DNA of 64,000 nt from Alphaproteobacteria bacterium. Its GTDB lineage: Bacteria; Pseudomonadota; Alphaproteobacteria; UBA8366; Aestuariispiraceae. Numbering within the stretch: position 1 is the first letter of the stretch; the number at the start of each line of letters is the position of its first letter. Positions 26,406 through 36,100 of this stretch are shown here, piece after piece. Under the pieces are notes generated by a model, which saw only the letters and a list, made by a program, of their open reading frames with translations, did no database searches and was not told the origin of the DNA. Made by a program: the position numbers and the translations under genes. The stretch spans positions 2,674,001-2,738,000 of the forward strand of contig JAWPMN010000001.1 in NCBI GenBank assembly GCA_033344895.1. Direction: 5' to 3'.

Positions 26406-27962
26406 TTGACTCCCCCAATTGAAAAGCCCCGAAAAACTACCGATTTTCGAAAGAGTGCGATGGAACTCTTCGAGGCTCGAAGGGAACTCAATTGCCTGTT
26501 CGAGACCACGAAGGAACTATGGGTCACACCTCAATCCCTTGAAGCCGCCCTGGCACACATACCTCATATTCTCCGTGATGGGCTGAGCTATCCCGACACC
26601 GCCATCGTCCATATTCATCTCCGCGGCAAAACCTTTACTACCGAAATGAATGACGAATGCGCGGTCGAAAACGAAACGGTTGAGACGATAGTCGCCAATG
26701 GTCAAAAGGTCGGTTGGATAGCGGTCGGATATCGGTCCAACGATGAAGGGAGGCAGTTGCTTCCCTTGGAAAAGGTACTTGTTCAAGAAATCGCAGTTCG
26801 TATTGGTGCGCGGCTTCGATTGCAGGACGCGACAGAGGAACTGCATCGGAGCCGAGAACGGTACCGCCAAACAGTCGACATGCACCCCGACCTCATCTTC
26901 AGAATTGACAAGGCAAGCAGCCGAATAACCTTCGCCAATCGTTCATTGGCCGGATTTCTGGGGTGTGATTGCGATGATCTGAACGGCAAACAACTAATGG
27001 AGGTATTTCCTGAGCAGGATTGGCCACCCTCTTTGAAGCCCCCCTTCGCACGTGGCTTCCATCCCCCGGAAACGCCGCGAAACGGTAGGCTTCGCCGTAG
27101 AGATGGCAAGATCCGACATGTGAGTTGGAAGGTAGTACAGGTTCCAAGTGACAGAGAAGATCTGGATGAATATCAGTTCATTGGGAGAGACATCACATCA
27201 ACGATACTCGCCGATCAGGTCATCAAAGATAGTCGCCGCCAAGAGAAGCTTCGGATAAATGAAAGGCTTCGACTTCATCAGTTTTCGTTGTCCCGGGTTG
27301 TCGCCATGGGGTTTGCGCATCAACTAAGTCAGCCATTGGCGGTGATAGGAACATTGATCGGGCACTGTCGTATGCTGATGGAGAAAGAGGGATTTGATAG
27401 AAACAAGATAATTTCCAACCTGGACCGCTCAATAAAGCAGGTCCAATTCGCGGCTTCTTTAGCCCACAGTTTTGTTAGTCAATCCATAAACAAAGAGCAT
27501 GCAGTGGAGCCTGTGAAGCTAAACGACATAGTCGTCGATAGCCTTCAATATCTCGAGTCCAGCGGGGAACTTGATAACATAAAGCTCATCCTGAACGTAG
27601 AATCTGAGGCGGCGTTGGAGAATGTGGATCGCCGTGAGGTAGAGCAACTCTTGATCGCACTCATCGGAAACGCCTGTGATGCTTCGCGCAGCCGCAGCAA
27701 TGAAGTTGAGGCACTTGTTACTATTGAAAGCTTTTCCAACGACGCCTTTGCATCAATTGCGATCTCCGACAATGGTGACGGAATAGACCTCAGCAACCTG
27801 GAGAATCTTTGTAAACCGTTTGTTAGTGGAAAATCGCATACTCTGGGAATGGGATTGCCAATTGCCAGAATGATCGTCGATGGATGGGGAGGCTCGTTGC
27901 AGTTCAAGCATCGCGCCAATGGCGGGACGACCGTAACCGTACGCATTCCCTTGAAAACATGA
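26406..27962 (+). CDS. Cytosolic PAS-containing histidine kinase, FixL-like
   Basis: A 518-aa kinase without membrane segments. An N-terminal GAF-like region spans about residues 30-140, PAS about 150-275 (YRQTVDMHPDLIFRID, QFIGRDIT), then a HisKA whose phospho-His box MGFAHQLSQPLAVIG is of the FixL/DctB type (AHELNQPL). The HATPase spans about 400-515 (LIGNACDA, DNGDGI, GMGLPIARMIV). It has no heme-PAS His signature that I can identify, so oxygen sensing is not implied. The start is TTG 26406 after AGGA, with ATG 26460 as alternative. A FixJ-like regulator follows after 27 bp, so the two form a pair. Confidence 0.87.
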   Translation: MTPPIEKPRKTTDFRKSAMELFEARRELNCLFETTKELWVTPQSLEAALAHIPHILRDGLSYPDTAIVHIHLRGKTFTTEMNDECAVENETVETIVANGQKVGWIAVGYRSNDEGRQLLPLEKVLVQEIAVRIGARLRLQDATEELHRSRERYRQTVDMHPDLIFRIDKASSRITFANRSLAGFLGCDCDDLNGKQLMEVFPEQDWPPSLKPPFARGFHPPETPRNGRLRRRDGKIRHVSWKVVQVPSDREDLDEYQFIGRDITSTILADQVIKDSRRQEKLRINERLRLHQFSLSRVVAMGFAHQLSQPLAVIGTLIGHCRMLMEKEGFDRNKIISNLDRSIKQVQFAASLAHSFVSQSINKEHAVEPVKLNDIVVDSLQYLESSGELDNIKLILNVESEAALENVDRREVEQLLIALIGNACDASRSRSNEVEALVTIESFSNDAFASIAISDNGDGIDLSNLENLCKPFVSGKSHTLGMGLPIARMIVDGWGGSLQFKHRANGGTTVTVRIPLKT

Positions 27963-27989
27963 AGTATCGAGATGTTGAGGGGCACAGGC

Positions 27990-28649
27990 ATGTCCGATGA
28001 TGCGTTGGCGCCGATAGTATACATTATAGAAGATGACGACGAACATCGCCGGGCTTTGTCGGAACTGATGGAATCAGCAGGGCTGACCGTGGAGTCATGT
28101 TCGAAACCGTCGGAGTCGTTTGAGTTGATCGACAAGGACCGCCCTGGCTGCGTCATTCTGGACATTCGCTTGCCGGAGGTGTCCGGTCTGTCGCTGATCG
28201 ATCGGTACGCGCCGCTTCCCATAGTCGTTGTGACCGGTTTCGGCGATGTCCAAGTCGCGGTCAGGTGCCTGAAGAAAGGGGTGGCGGAGTTTCTTGAGAA
28301 GCCTGTGCACCATCAACTTATGATCGACACCGTGCAGCGATTAACACAGATTTCGGTCGAAAAGTGTCACGCGGACCGGATCGCCCGGCAACTGCGAGCA
28401 AGAGTCGCGTCCCTGTCCCAACGGCAGGTTCAAGTGATTTCACAGGCCTTGTTGGGAGCGTCCAACAAAGAAATCGGTGTCAATATCGGGCTAAGCCCAA
28501 GGACCATAGAGAAGCACAAGCAAGCGGCACGGGAAAAACTGGGCGATCTGACAGAGTTTCCTTTGTCGTTGGTCCTGAAGGAACTTTCCCTGTTGTTGGG
28601 GGAGGAACCGGTTGCTTCCCCCACCTCAATGGGGAGATTCACCCATTGA
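27990..28649 (+). CDS. FixJ-like response regulator (REC plus LuxR HTH)
   Basis: A 219-aa transcription factor. The receiver domain has E14-D15-D16, phospho-acceptor D58 in VILDIRLP, T82 and K104. A linker leads to a LuxR-type HTH at about residues 145-205 (LSQRQVQVISQALLGASNKEI, then SPRTIEKHKQAAREKLG). ATG 27990 is chosen over ATG 27972 for the TTGAGGGG site eight bases upstream. It is the only DNA-binding output in the 26-40 kb array, so its targets are the array's transcriptional readout. The stop codon lies inside a strong hairpin. Confidence 0.9.
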   Translation: MSDDALAPIVYIIEDDDEHRRALSELMESAGLTVESCSKPSESFELIDKDRPGCVILDIRLPEVSGLSLIDRYAPLPIVVVTGFGDVQVAVRCLKKGVAEFLEKPVHHQLMIDTVQRLTQISVEKCHADRIARQLRARVASLSQRQVQVISQALLGASNKEIGVNIGLSPRTIEKHKQAAREKLGDLTEFPLSLVLKELSLLLGEEPVASPTSMGRFTH

Positions 28650-28654
28650 GGTGG
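28621..28654 (+). terminator. 13-bp perfect hairpin at end of fixJ-like gene
   Basis: CCACCTCAATGGG (28621-28633) pairs perfectly with CCCATTGAGGTGG (28642-28654) across an 8-nt loop. The right arm contains the fixJ stop codon TGA. There is no T-run, so it may attenuate or process the transcript between the FixLJ pair and the downstream kinase operon rather than fully terminate it. Confidence 0.65.
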
Positions 28655-28755
28655 TAGCAATACCATCTTCCTCTGCCTATCCAGCTAATGCATCGTTGAC
28701 CTCTGCAAGAATGCGCATTCGGCAGCTTCCGTACCAAGAGGGAGCGCGGAAAACG

Positions 28756-31458
28756 ATGCCATATGACCAAGTTGACGATGCGAGGTCGATCCAGGATGTC
28801 ATTCTGGACAAGTTCCGTTCGGCAGGGCACGCACGCTCACTCTCCATTTTGTTGAGCCTGGTTGTTGCCTCCATGGCAATGGTCGTAATGCTCGGCTGGT
28901 TGCTGCGACAACCATACTTGGTCCAGTTATCACCGAACCTCGTGCCGATGCAGTTCAATACGGCCCTCTGCTTTGTTTTGAGTGCCGTATCGCTGATCCT
29001 CCTATCATTCAACAATCCCCTCCATGCCGCGGTACTTGCCGCCTTTACCGGCATGTTTGCTGCTGCGACCGGACTGCAATACCTAACCGGCTGGAACCTG
29101 GGCCTCGATACGCTTTTTACCACTCCCTTTGTTACGACAGAAACATCCCATCCCGGTCGCATGGCCCCGAACACTGCCGGCCTGTTCCTACTGTTTTCGG
29201 CCTTTATCCTCGTATCCCTAGCCCCGGCCAGGGCGCGTATACGCAGCCTATTCGCCACACCGATCGCAAGTGTGATGCTTGGATACTGCATCTTTGTTCT
29301 TATCGGCTATGCAGGGTCGCTCGAGGCGTCATTCAAATGGGCCGAACTGACGTCGATGGCAATTCAGACAGCCATTTGCTTTCTTCTGCTCGCCGCCGGA
29401 TACCTTGCTTGTGCTTGGGAGCAGGGACGGAGGCACCGGGCAAGCGGCGTTTTCCCCGCATGGTCATCACTGGCGGCTACTGTAGCCTTGATGGCAATTG
29501 CGTTCGGGGCCTGGCACGCACTTTCCGACAAGGAAGACAGAGCTGTACAGCTAGAGTTGGAGATTGCGGCAGATGGAATGCAGAAGGGACTGTTCCTTGC
29601 CGTAGACCGCTATGTAAAGGCATTCGAGCGACTGGTTACTCGATATGAGCGTTCCGGCTACTCAGACGTTGCCTTCGAGCGCGACGCCAATGACTACTTT
29701 GAGGATCAGGGCGACCTTACCTATGCGCTTGTGACATCCCCTACAGGTCCGCGCGCCATGTTTCGGGGCGACGGCGTTGAACTTCGGGTTTTGTCGGACC
29801 TCAACAACGATCATCTAAATCCAATCGTTAATGAACTGGAGAGAAAGCAAGAGTATTCGACAACGGCAAGGTTGGTGGATCTCGAACATATCTCGAAACC
29901 GTATCTGATTATATCTCGATATTCTTCAAGTTTCTCGGGTGGTGTTAAAAGGGTCATAATATTTGTTTACGATTTTTCCGAAATACTTGATCTAATCGGC
30001 GCCCCTGTCAAAAGGCAGGGATTTGATTTTTCCATTCTAACCTACAAGGACGATGGCGATTCGGTTGTCCCTAACGCCACCTTCCCAGATTCTATTCAGA
30101 ACGCTTCTGCATCTTTCATGCTTCTTGATACGGATTGGAGGATACAGATCTGGAGCGACGGTACGGAGCCGACGATGCTTCGAAGTGCTCTGCCCGAAAC
30201 CATCCTCAGCCTCGTTCTTCTGATGTCACTTCTGGCAGGCGGCACAGTCTTTCTGCTACGCCGTGCGCAATTGCAGGAAGCTGACGCCGTTCGGCTGAAC
30301 AAGACCCTCTCTGAAGAGGTCGAGGCACGTACGAGATCCGAATCGGAGCTTCGAAAACTGAAGCGACAGTTTGAACTTATTCTCGATTCCGCTGGAGAGG
30401 GAATTTATGGCCTGAATTTGAACGGCGTTACGACATTCGCAAACAAGGCGGCCGAACAACTGACCGGTTGGACCAGAGAGGAGATGTCACGGCACAAGCA
30501 GCACGCTCTGATTCACCACAGCCATGCTAACGGAACAGCCTATCCTCAAACAGAATGCCCAATCTATGCCACCCTGACAGACAGTTCGGTTCACGCTGTG
30601 GCGAATGAAGTATTCTGGCACAAGAACGGGACGCCATTTTCTGTCGAATACGTCAGCACCCCAATATTTGACGATGATGGGAATACAGAGGGTGCGGTTG
30701 TGGTCTTCAGAGACATCACTCTCCGGAAACAACAGGAAAATGAACTCAAGAGGATCAACAGTGAGTTGTCCGCCGCGAACAAGGAACTGGAAGCGTTCTG
30801 CTATTCAGTGTCGCATGATCTGCGGGCACCGCTTCGGGCGATAAGTGGCTTCAGTGACATTCTGAAGGAAGACTACAAATCGGTCCTCGACGAAGACGGC
30901 GCTCAGTACCTCGACCGCATTTGCGCCGCAGCTAAGCGAATGGGGCGGTTGATCGATGATTTGCTCGCACTGTCCCGCCTGACACGACAGGAGATGGTAT
31001 CGCAGCCAGTCGACCTTTCGGACATTGCCCAGAAAGTCGTTCAAGAACTTCGAGACGGCGACCCTACCCGAAGCGTCGACGTTCGGATCGAGCCCGGCTG
31101 TATCGCCTTGGCAGACGCCCGTTTGATTGGCGCCGTACTGCAAAATCTGCTTGGCAACGCCTGGAAGTTTACCCGTCAAGCGCATTCAGCATGCATTGAG
31201 TTCGGTCGAGTCCCGTCCAGCCAACCGGAACTGGTGCGGTTTTTCGTCAGAGACAATGGGGCCGGCTTCAATATGGCCTATGAGGAAAAGCTCTTCGCGC
31301 CATTTCAGCGTCTTCACACGCAAGAAGAGTTTGAGGGGACGGGAATTGGCTTGGCTATCGTCCAACGTGCCCTTCATCGGCACAATGGAAGGATTTGGGC
31401 AGAATCTCAGCCTGGTGAAGGGGCGACCTTCTACTTCGAAATGCCGTGGGGGACCTGA
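28756..31458 (+). CDS. Membrane sensor histidine kinase with periplasmic domain, PAS and phytochrome-type kinase core
   Basis: A 900-aa kinase. The N-terminal ~230 residues hold about seven membrane helices (MASE-like). A periplasmic loop of ~230 residues between helices has the general look of a CHASE domain. A last membrane helix (LSLVLLMSLLAGGTVFLL) precedes a PAS domain (about 530-655) with PAC. The kinase core is of the phytochrome/Cph1 type: NKELEAFCYSVSHDLRAPLR with H687, then HATPase (NLLGNAWKFT, GTGIGLAIV). ATG 28756 follows a GAGGGAGCGCGGA purine stretch. A Rcp1-like receiver follows directly, the usual partner of this kinase type. Confidence 0.88.
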   Translation: MPYDQVDDARSIQDVILDKFRSAGHARSLSILLSLVVASMAMVVMLGWLLRQPYLVQLSPNLVPMQFNTALCFVLSAVSLILLSFNNPLHAAVLAAFTGMFAAATGLQYLTGWNLGLDTLFTTPFVTTETSHPGRMAPNTAGLFLLFSAFILVSLAPARARIRSLFATPIASVMLGYCIFVLIGYAGSLEASFKWAELTSMAIQTAICFLLLAAGYLACAWEQGRRHRASGVFPAWSSLAATVALMAIAFGAWHALSDKEDRAVQLELEIAADGMQKGLFLAVDRYVKAFERLVTRYERSGYSDVAFERDANDYFEDQGDLTYALVTSPTGPRAMFRGDGVELRVLSDLNNDHLNPIVNELERKQEYSTTARLVDLEHISKPYLIISRYSSSFSGGVKRVIIFVYDFSEILDLIGAPVKRQGFDFSILTYKDDGDSVVPNATFPDSIQNASASFMLLDTDWRIQIWSDGTEPTMLRSALPETILSLVLLMSLLAGGTVFLLRRAQLQEADAVRLNKTLSEEVEARTRSESELRKLKRQFELILDSAGEGIYGLNLNGVTTFANKAAEQLTGWTREEMSRHKQHALIHHSHANGTAYPQTECPIYATLTDSSVHAVANEVFWHKNGTPFSVEYVSTPIFDDDGNTEGAVVVFRDITLRKQQENELKRINSELSAANKELEAFCYSVSHDLRAPLRAISGFSDILKEDYKSVLDEDGAQYLDRICAAAKRMGRLIDDLLALSRLTRQEMVSQPVDLSDIAQKVVQELRDGDPTRSVDVRIEPGCIALADARLIGAVLQNLLGNAWKFTRQAHSACIEFGRVPSSQPELVRFFVRDNGAGFNMAYEEKLFAPFQRLHTQEEFEGTGIGLAIVQRALHRHNGRIWAESQPGEGATFYFEMPWGT

Positions 31459-31460
31459 CA

Positions 31461-31892
31461 ATGAGAAGCAACGCAATCTTGCTTGTTGAGGATAATCCCG
31501 ACGACATCGAGCTTACAAAACGTGCGTTCGCCAAAGCGAAAATACAGAACGAACTGATAATTGCGCGGGATGGGCAGCAGGCGATCGATCTGTTGTTTCG
31601 AGACGACAATGTGCAGCCAATACGTCCAGTGGTTACGCTGCTCGATCTCAGCTTGCCCAAAATAGGTGGGTTGGAAGTTCTCAGTCGCATTCGCAAGGAC
31701 AACAGAACGAAGCACTTACCAGTCGTTGTCCTGACCTCATCCAACGAGTCCGCGGACCTGTTTCAGAGCTACGATCTCGGGGTCAACAGTTACATTCGCA
31801 AACCTGTCGAGTTCAATCAGTTTGTTGAGGCCGTATCGACGCTTCAACTCTACTGGATAATCTTGAACGAACCACCGCCGGAGGCCGAATGA
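31461..31892 (+). CDS. Rcp1-like single-domain response regulator
   Basis: A 143-aa receiver of the Rcp1 family, recognised by the start ILLVEDNPDDIELTKRAF, the phospho-acceptor D62 in LLDLSLPKIGG, and the motif VVVLTSSN with K-P near its end. Rcp1 proteins receive phosphate from phytochrome-type kinases such as the one encoded just upstream (2-bp gap). ATG 31461 is chosen over the in-frame GTG 31446 because GGGGA precedes it. It overlaps the next gene by ATGA, so phosphorylation and the following REC-kinase are probably linked. Confidence 0.92.
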   Translation: MRSNAILLVEDNPDDIELTKRAFAKAKIQNELIIARDGQQAIDLLFRDDNVQPIRPVVTLLDLSLPKIGGLEVLSRIRKDNRTKHLPVVVLTSSNESADLFQSYDLGVNSYIRKPVEFNQFVEAVSTLQLYWIILNEPPPEAE

Positions 31893-33157
31893 ACGTTGTT
31901 CGAAAGCCTTCCCTCAGGGTCCTGCATGTAGAGGACAATTCAGACGACGCGATGCTCGTCGAACGGGCCCTTGAACGGCACTTCAATGTGCAAGTAGTGC
32001 GCGTGGAAACCTCGACGGAGATGGAACACGCGCTCGGCACAGGACAATTTGACCTAGTTCTTTGCGATTTCAACCTACCGCAGTTTTCTGCCGAATCGGC
32101 GCTGACGCTTACCCATCAAAACGATACAAATACGCCGTGCATCGTGATCTCTGGCTCCATTACCGAAGACCAGGCCGTGAGGCTCATGGAATCTGGCGCA
32201 CGAGATTACCTTCAGAAGGAAAGTCTTCAGAGACTGGTGCCAGCCATTCGCCGTGAAATGCGTGACGCTCGAATCCGCAGAGAACGAGTCGAAAGTGACC
32301 GCACCGCCGCAGAGGCGCAAGCCGCAGCGTTGGCGGCCGAAAAGAGAGCGGCGGTGGCTGATGACCTGGCACGGGCGAACAAGGAACTCATAGAGACGCA
32401 GGCGCAGTTGGTTCAAAGTGCCAAAATGGCTTCGCTAGGAGGACTGGTCGCCGGTGTTGCCCACGAAATCAACAACCCGCTGGGCTATTCGGTCAGTCAC
32501 TTGGGCACAGTCCGAAAACTCGCAATGGAGTTGTCTGACGAACTGGCCGATTTGCGCGGGGACAAGCATTGCCCGCGAACCAAAAAACTGAATGACCGCC
32601 TGAAAGCCATAGAACTAGGCCTTAAGCGGGTCCAGAGCCTAGTGGAAAAGCTACGCAATTTCGCCAGCAGAGACGATAGAAAAGCAAAAGATTTCGACCT
32701 GCGGAGCGGGATCGAATCCTCGCTCATGATGCTGGGCCATCGCATTGAGCGATCGGTCAATGTTGAACTCGATTTCTGTCACGACAACCGGATTCAGTGT
32801 TCACCTGGCGCCATCAATCAGGTCATCCTGAACCTGCTGTCAAATGCCATAGAAGCCATGGGCGGAAGCGGCACTCTTCAGATTTCCACTCGCCGCAGTA
32901 AACATCATCTGACGCTTCGCGTTCAGGATAGCGGTCCAGGAATACCACGGGACATACGTGAAAAAATATTCGAGCCATTCTTCACGACGAAGGCGGTTGG
33001 TGCCGGCATGGGGCTTGGCCTATCCATCAGCTACAACATCGTCGTAGATCATAACGGGTCGATAGAGTGTGAGTGCCCGGACGAAGGTGGGACCACTTTC
33101 ATCGTCTCATTGCCGATAACCGGAAGGAATCCGAATGGACGCGCTTCCGCAAGATGA
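31889..33157 (+). CDS. Receiver-histidine kinase fusion (REC-coiled coil-HisKA-HATPase)
   Basis: A 422-aa soluble protein: N-terminal receiver (about residues 8-130, phospho-acceptor D60 in LVLCDFNLP), an Ala/Glu-rich coiled coil (about 130-180), HisKA with H192 in [12 protein letters not shown], and HATPase at about 275-410 ([22 protein letters not shown]). The receiver at the N-terminus suggests that kinase activity is set by upstream phosphorylation, possibly from the neighbouring kinases through the Rcp1-like protein. It overlaps the upstream gene by 4 bp and the downstream gene by 23 bp. Confidence 0.92.
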   Translation: MNVVRKPSLRVLHVEDNSDDAMLVERALERHFNVQVVRVETSTEMEHALGTGQFDLVLCDFNLPQFSAESALTLTHQNDTNTPCIVISGSITEDQAVRLMESGARDYLQKESLQRLVPAIRREMRDARIRRERVESDRTAAEAQAAALAAEKRAAVADDLARANKELIETQAQLVQSAKMASLGGLVAGVAHEINNPLGYSVSHLGTVRKLAMELSDELADLRGDKHCPRTKKLNDRLKAIELGLKRVQSLVEKLRNFASRDDRKAKDFDLRSGIESSLMMLGHRIERSVNVELDFCHDNRIQCSPGAINQVILNLLSNAIEAMGGSGTLQISTRRSKHHLTLRVQDSGPGIPRDIREKIFEPFFTTKAVGAGMGLGLSISYNIVVDHNGSIECECPDEGGTTFIVSLPITGRNPNGRASAR

Positions 33158-36100
33158 CGTTGGCGATGACGATCTGCCTCGCCAGGAATCGAAGTCGATT
33201 CTAATCGTCGACGATGAGCCCGAAATCGTGACGGCTCTATCGGACCTTCTAGAAGACCAATACAATGTAATTGGACAAACATCCCCGTCAGAAGCACTCA
33301 ACACCCTTAAACAGAACCCCTCAATTTCGGTGGTGATTAGCGATCAGCGCATGCCAGACATGAGCGGTGACCAGTTTCTGGCAATGGCCAGAGAACTAAG
33401 TCTCGCTACAAGGATTCTAATCACCGGCTATGCTGACCTTGATGCGATCATTCGTGCGATAAATGACGGAAAGATCTTTTCCTATATCGCCAAGCCCTGG
33501 GATGCTGCCGCTGTTTCCTTGGCGGTTGGAAACGCCGTTCAACAATACGACCTGAATCTGGATCTCGCCCGAGAGCGCGCATTTATGCGCGACCTCATGA
33601 ACAACCATCCAGATGCAATATACTTCAAAGATCTGGAGGGGCGCTTCACCAGAATAAACCGACCGGTTCTGGGCTTTGTTGACGCTGCTTCCGAAGAAGA
33701 GGTTGTATCGAAATCTAACACCGACCTGATGCCTCCTGCTCGCGCACGTCACCATGACCGGGAAGAGCGGAGAATTTTTGAATCCGGGGCTCCAACTCGT
33801 GATCGGATTGAGAAGGTCAGCCGTCCAGGAGGGCGCCATTATTGGTTCTCCCATTCAAAAGCCCTTGTGCGGGACCAGGAAGGATGTCCGGTCGGACTGG
33901 TGGGGACGACGAGAGACGTCACCGCGCGAGTTATGGTCGAGCGCCAGCGCGACGTCTTGCTGGACGTTACGAGAAAACTGGTCGAGCTACACACCTTTGA
34001 TGAGGCAGCGGAAGCCGTATTGGAGACAATCTGCAAGGCTGCAGAAATCAAATATGCGGAGGCTTGGCGTCTCAAAGCCGAGGTCCCGACTCGATGGTCT
34101 GTTGCTGCTCGTTTTGTGAACTCCGCAGCAGCAGAGACTTATCGGGAAAAGACTTGCAGGGGAGAATGGGCGTTCGATCCCCTGATTGAGAACCTCCAGC
34201 AGACTGGTTCTTCGCTGATTGTGCTAGATCCTAAAGAAACAAAATCGATAAACCGAAATCTTAGAAGCATAATACAGGACTGTGGTTTCAGAAGCATAAT
34301 CGCCGCCCCTGTTAGAAATTCTGATGGAACTATTCTGTCATGCCTGATTTTTTTCGGAAATGCTGAAAACGATACAAAGAGTCAACGGTCCGAACTTCTT
34401 GATATTGTCTGTCGTCAGTTGGGGATTTTTCTGAAATCCAAACTAGATGAAGACAGGGTTCGTGAGAATGAGAAAAACCTCAGTGCTGTTCTCGAAACCC
34501 AAACTGAACTGCTGACACGGGTTAAACCGGATGGGACGCGACTTTTCGTCAATCCTGCTTTTGAGCGATTTCTCAATATTCCAAAAGAAGAGATTCTAAA
34601 CCTGACACCGTTCAACCTGGTTTCGGAGGAATATCACGAGAGAATTCGTAAAGACCTTTATAACCTAACGCCCGAAATCCCGGAACGAACCCTAACAGTT
34701 CAGATGCGCCGACATGACGGCGCGCTCCGATGGATCGAGTGGCGGGCGCGGGGAATTTTCGACGATGCGGGGCAGCTCATAGAAATTCAGGCAAGCGGTC
34801 GCGACACGACTGATCGGGTGGACGCTCAAAATCAAGCGCGGCAATCACATCAGATTCTTTTGGATGCCATCAATGCCTTGCCCGTCGGATTTGCTCTCTA
34901 CGATTCTGCTGATCGACTGTTGATGTTCAATGGTTTGTACAGGACGGACCGACCCAAACATCTGCGCAACATGGTCAAGAAAGGCGTAACCGCAGAATGT
35001 CTGGCCCGGCGGATGGCGGAATCCGGGCTCTACATACAGTTTGGCAGTGACGTCGAAAGCCAAACGGCGCGGCGTATGGAACTCTGGCGTGAGAGACCCA
35101 ACAGATATGTCGTGCAGTATTCCGACGGGTGCTGGAAAGAGTTTCTCCAAGTGCCTGCGTCCAACGGATGCACGGTCGTACTCCGAAGTGATATCACGGC
35201 CAAAAAAAAGGATGAGCGTTCACTTGCCATTAGTGAGGCGAAGTTTCGAGACTTTGCGGAGATCGCTTCAGATTGGATGTGGGAGGCAGATGAAGAGGGC
35301 CGCGTATTGGCCGTCCATGGTAGTGCCGCCTCGTCCACAGGAGTCGATCCCGCGCGCATTGTGGCCGATTGGTGGCAGGAGTACTCGCGCCAGCCAATCG
35401 ATGAAACTTCAGGCCTCCGCTCGCTGCAAAGCAGCATCGAGCTCAGCTTTGAAGACGCGACGTCTGCACCTCGAATATATGCAGTGAATGCCAAATGTCA
35501 TCTGGACGACGACCTGAGCAAGCTACGATACCGAGGAACGGTTTCCGATATCACGGCGCGCCGAGAGGCTGAGAGGCTTGTTCAGGAGAGTGAAACCAAG
35601 CTTCGCTCCATTCTGGATAACGCCGATGACAGCATCTTTCTGCATGACCAGGAAGGCCGAATAATTGAGGCCAACAAGGCCGCAGAGAGGAGTCTCGGTT
35701 ACAGCCGCAACGAACTGCTGTCCATGACCTTGTTCGACATCGAATGCGCGCATTCGAGCAAGGATTTGCGCGCTCTCTTCCCCGATGATCGACCGAGGCG
35801 AGTTATCACAGGTAGACATCGCCGCAATGACCGGAGTGAGTTTCCGGTCGAAGTTCACAGCGCCAGTGTCGCGAACAGCGATAAGCCACTGTTTGTAGCA
35901 ATCGCGAGAGATATGACGGCATGGCAGGAGCTGTTATCCGAACTGAAGAAGAACTCAGAGAGATTCCGGATCCTCATCACGCATGCGTCGCAAGGCATTC
36001 TAGTTCATAGGAATTTCAAGGCGCTTTATGTGAACCCAGCCCTTGCCCAAATGTTGGGCTATGACTTTCCGGATGAGTTGATGGAACTGGAAAGCGTCGA

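Noticed and set aside
26406-28649. True oxygen-sensing FixLJ system
   Set aside because: The kinase box and regulator are FixLJ-like, but no heme-binding PAS signature is visible in the kinase, so no oxygen role is claimed.
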